Shown in pieces: positions 63,575-64,000 of a stretch of DNA of 64,000 nt. This DNA is from SG8-40 sp963792855 (GTDB taxonomy: Bacteria > Pseudomonadota > Gammaproteobacteria > Burkholderiales > Eutrophovitaceae). The stretch is from assembly GCA_963792855.1 (NCBI GenBank), contig CAWBXZ010000006.1:124001-188000 (forward strand), in the 5' to 3' direction. A program made the translations under genes and the position numbers. The notes below the pieces were generated by a model. The model had not been told where the DNA came from, did not search any database, and saw only the letters and a list, made by a program, of their open reading frames with translations. Position 1 is the first letter of the stretch. The number at the start of each line of letters is the position of its first letter.

Positions 63575-64000
63575 ATGCCCTGGATTGCGGCGGAACTGGT
63601 CGTTAACGCGCAGCAAGCCGCTCAGTTTGGTGATGCCTTGCTGGAGCAAGGCGCGCTTTCGGTTGACGTAGCCGACGCGCGATCGGGCACGGCCGACGAA
63701 CGGGCAATCTTCCACGAGCCGGGCGAGGATGGCGCAGTCGCGTGGGGCGAGAATCGCCTTGTCGCACTGTTCGCGACAGACACGGACGTGCAACACGCGA
63801 TGGAGCGGGCAGCATCCGCTTCCGGGCTGGCGCAGTTGCCGCAATTGCGCACCTATCGTGTCGAGGACCAGGATTGGGTTCGTCTTACCCAGGCGCAGTT
63901 CGAGCCGATTGCCGTGTCGGACCGGTTGTCGATCGTTCCGTCCTGGCACCAGGCAAACCACCAGGCGCCAATCACGATTGTGATGGATCCTGGTCTGGCC
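63575..64000 (+). CDS. prmA: Ribosomal protein L11 methyltransferase, N-terminal part (cut by window edge)
   Basis: The frame from ATG 63575 is open to the last base, giving 142 residues. The sequence MPWIAAELVVNAQQAAQFGDAL, the VEDQDWVRLTQAQFEPI segment and LSIVPSWHQ match the N-terminal substrate-recognition domain of PrmA, which trimethylates L11. The SAM-binding methyltransferase domain would begin just beyond the edge. Position after accC supports the call. Confidence 0.9.
   Translation, partial: MPWIAAELVVNAQQAAQFGDALLEQGALSVDVADARSGTADERAIFHEPGEDGAVAWGENRLVALFATDTDVQHAMERAASASGLAQLPQLRTYRVEDQDWVRLTQAQFEPIAVSDRLSIVPSWHQANHQAPITIVMDPGLA

Overview
This 64 kb window is dense, GC-rich, single-copy proteobacterial chromosome, most likely from a betaproteobacterium. 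The evidence is gene content and order: aroB-dgt-gltB-gltD-hemE-priA-argS, groESL behind a perfect CIRCE operator, hemA-prfA-prmC-grxD, algZ-algR-hemC-hemD-hemX-hemY-ppc, and cutA-dsbD(N)-tlpA-aroQ-accB-accC-prmA. Heme is made from glutamyl-tRNA (hemA, hemC, hemD, hemE and the accessory hemX/hemY are all present). I see no prophage, transposase, CRISPR array or rRNA operon.

Layout. 1-9 kb: end of aroB, a dGTPase-like HD hydrolase, both glutamate synthase subunits and hemE. 9-16 kb: priA, argS, a SPOR protein, two adjacent DsbA-type periplasmic oxidoreductases (one with a CESC active site) and an SDR. 16-22 kb, minus strand: HAD hydrolase, TPR lipoprotein-like secreted protein, glmS, glmU (one-base frameshift) and a beta-CASP RNase. 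22-30 kb: an unknown protein, groES-groEL, and a DUF4212/sodium-solute symporter pair followed by a cNMP-CBS-DUF294 protein and a DnaQ-like exonuclease. 30 kb: tRNA-Phe preceded by a diverged copy of its leader and 5' half. 30-35 kb: a Tat-type Gfo/Idh/MocA protein, hemA, prfA, prmC and grxD.

36-38.4 kb holds the most distinctive block: three overlapping small genes that together make a cobalt-type nitrile hydratase/thiocyanate hydrolase-family enzyme with a split beta subunit, followed by a eukaryotic-type protein kinase with a TTG start. 38-46 kb, minus strand: a trans-sulfuration enzyme plus dsbB, a complete five-gene branched-chain-amino-acid-type ABC importer (binding protein frameshifted near its C-terminus), a frameshifted fructosamine kinase and argH. 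47-57 kb, plus strand: the algZ/algR two-component pair, the heme genes and ppc. 57-64 kb: a 2Fe-2S ferredoxin reductase, an epimerase-like protein, cutA, a stand-alone N-terminal DsbD domain with a TlpA thioredoxin, aroQ, accB, accC and the start of prmA.

Themes. Thiol/disulfide chemistry recurs (dsbA, dsbA-like, dsbB, nDsbD, tlpA, grxD). Three otherwise well conserved genes (glmU, the ABC binding protein, fructosamine kinase) each carry exactly one extra base. Because glmU is normally essential, assembly or sequencing error is the first explanation to exclude. The split nitrile-hydratase-family operon, the half-tRNA duplication, the paired 13-bp operator-like repeats before the symporter and the reduced DsbD are the observations most worth following up.
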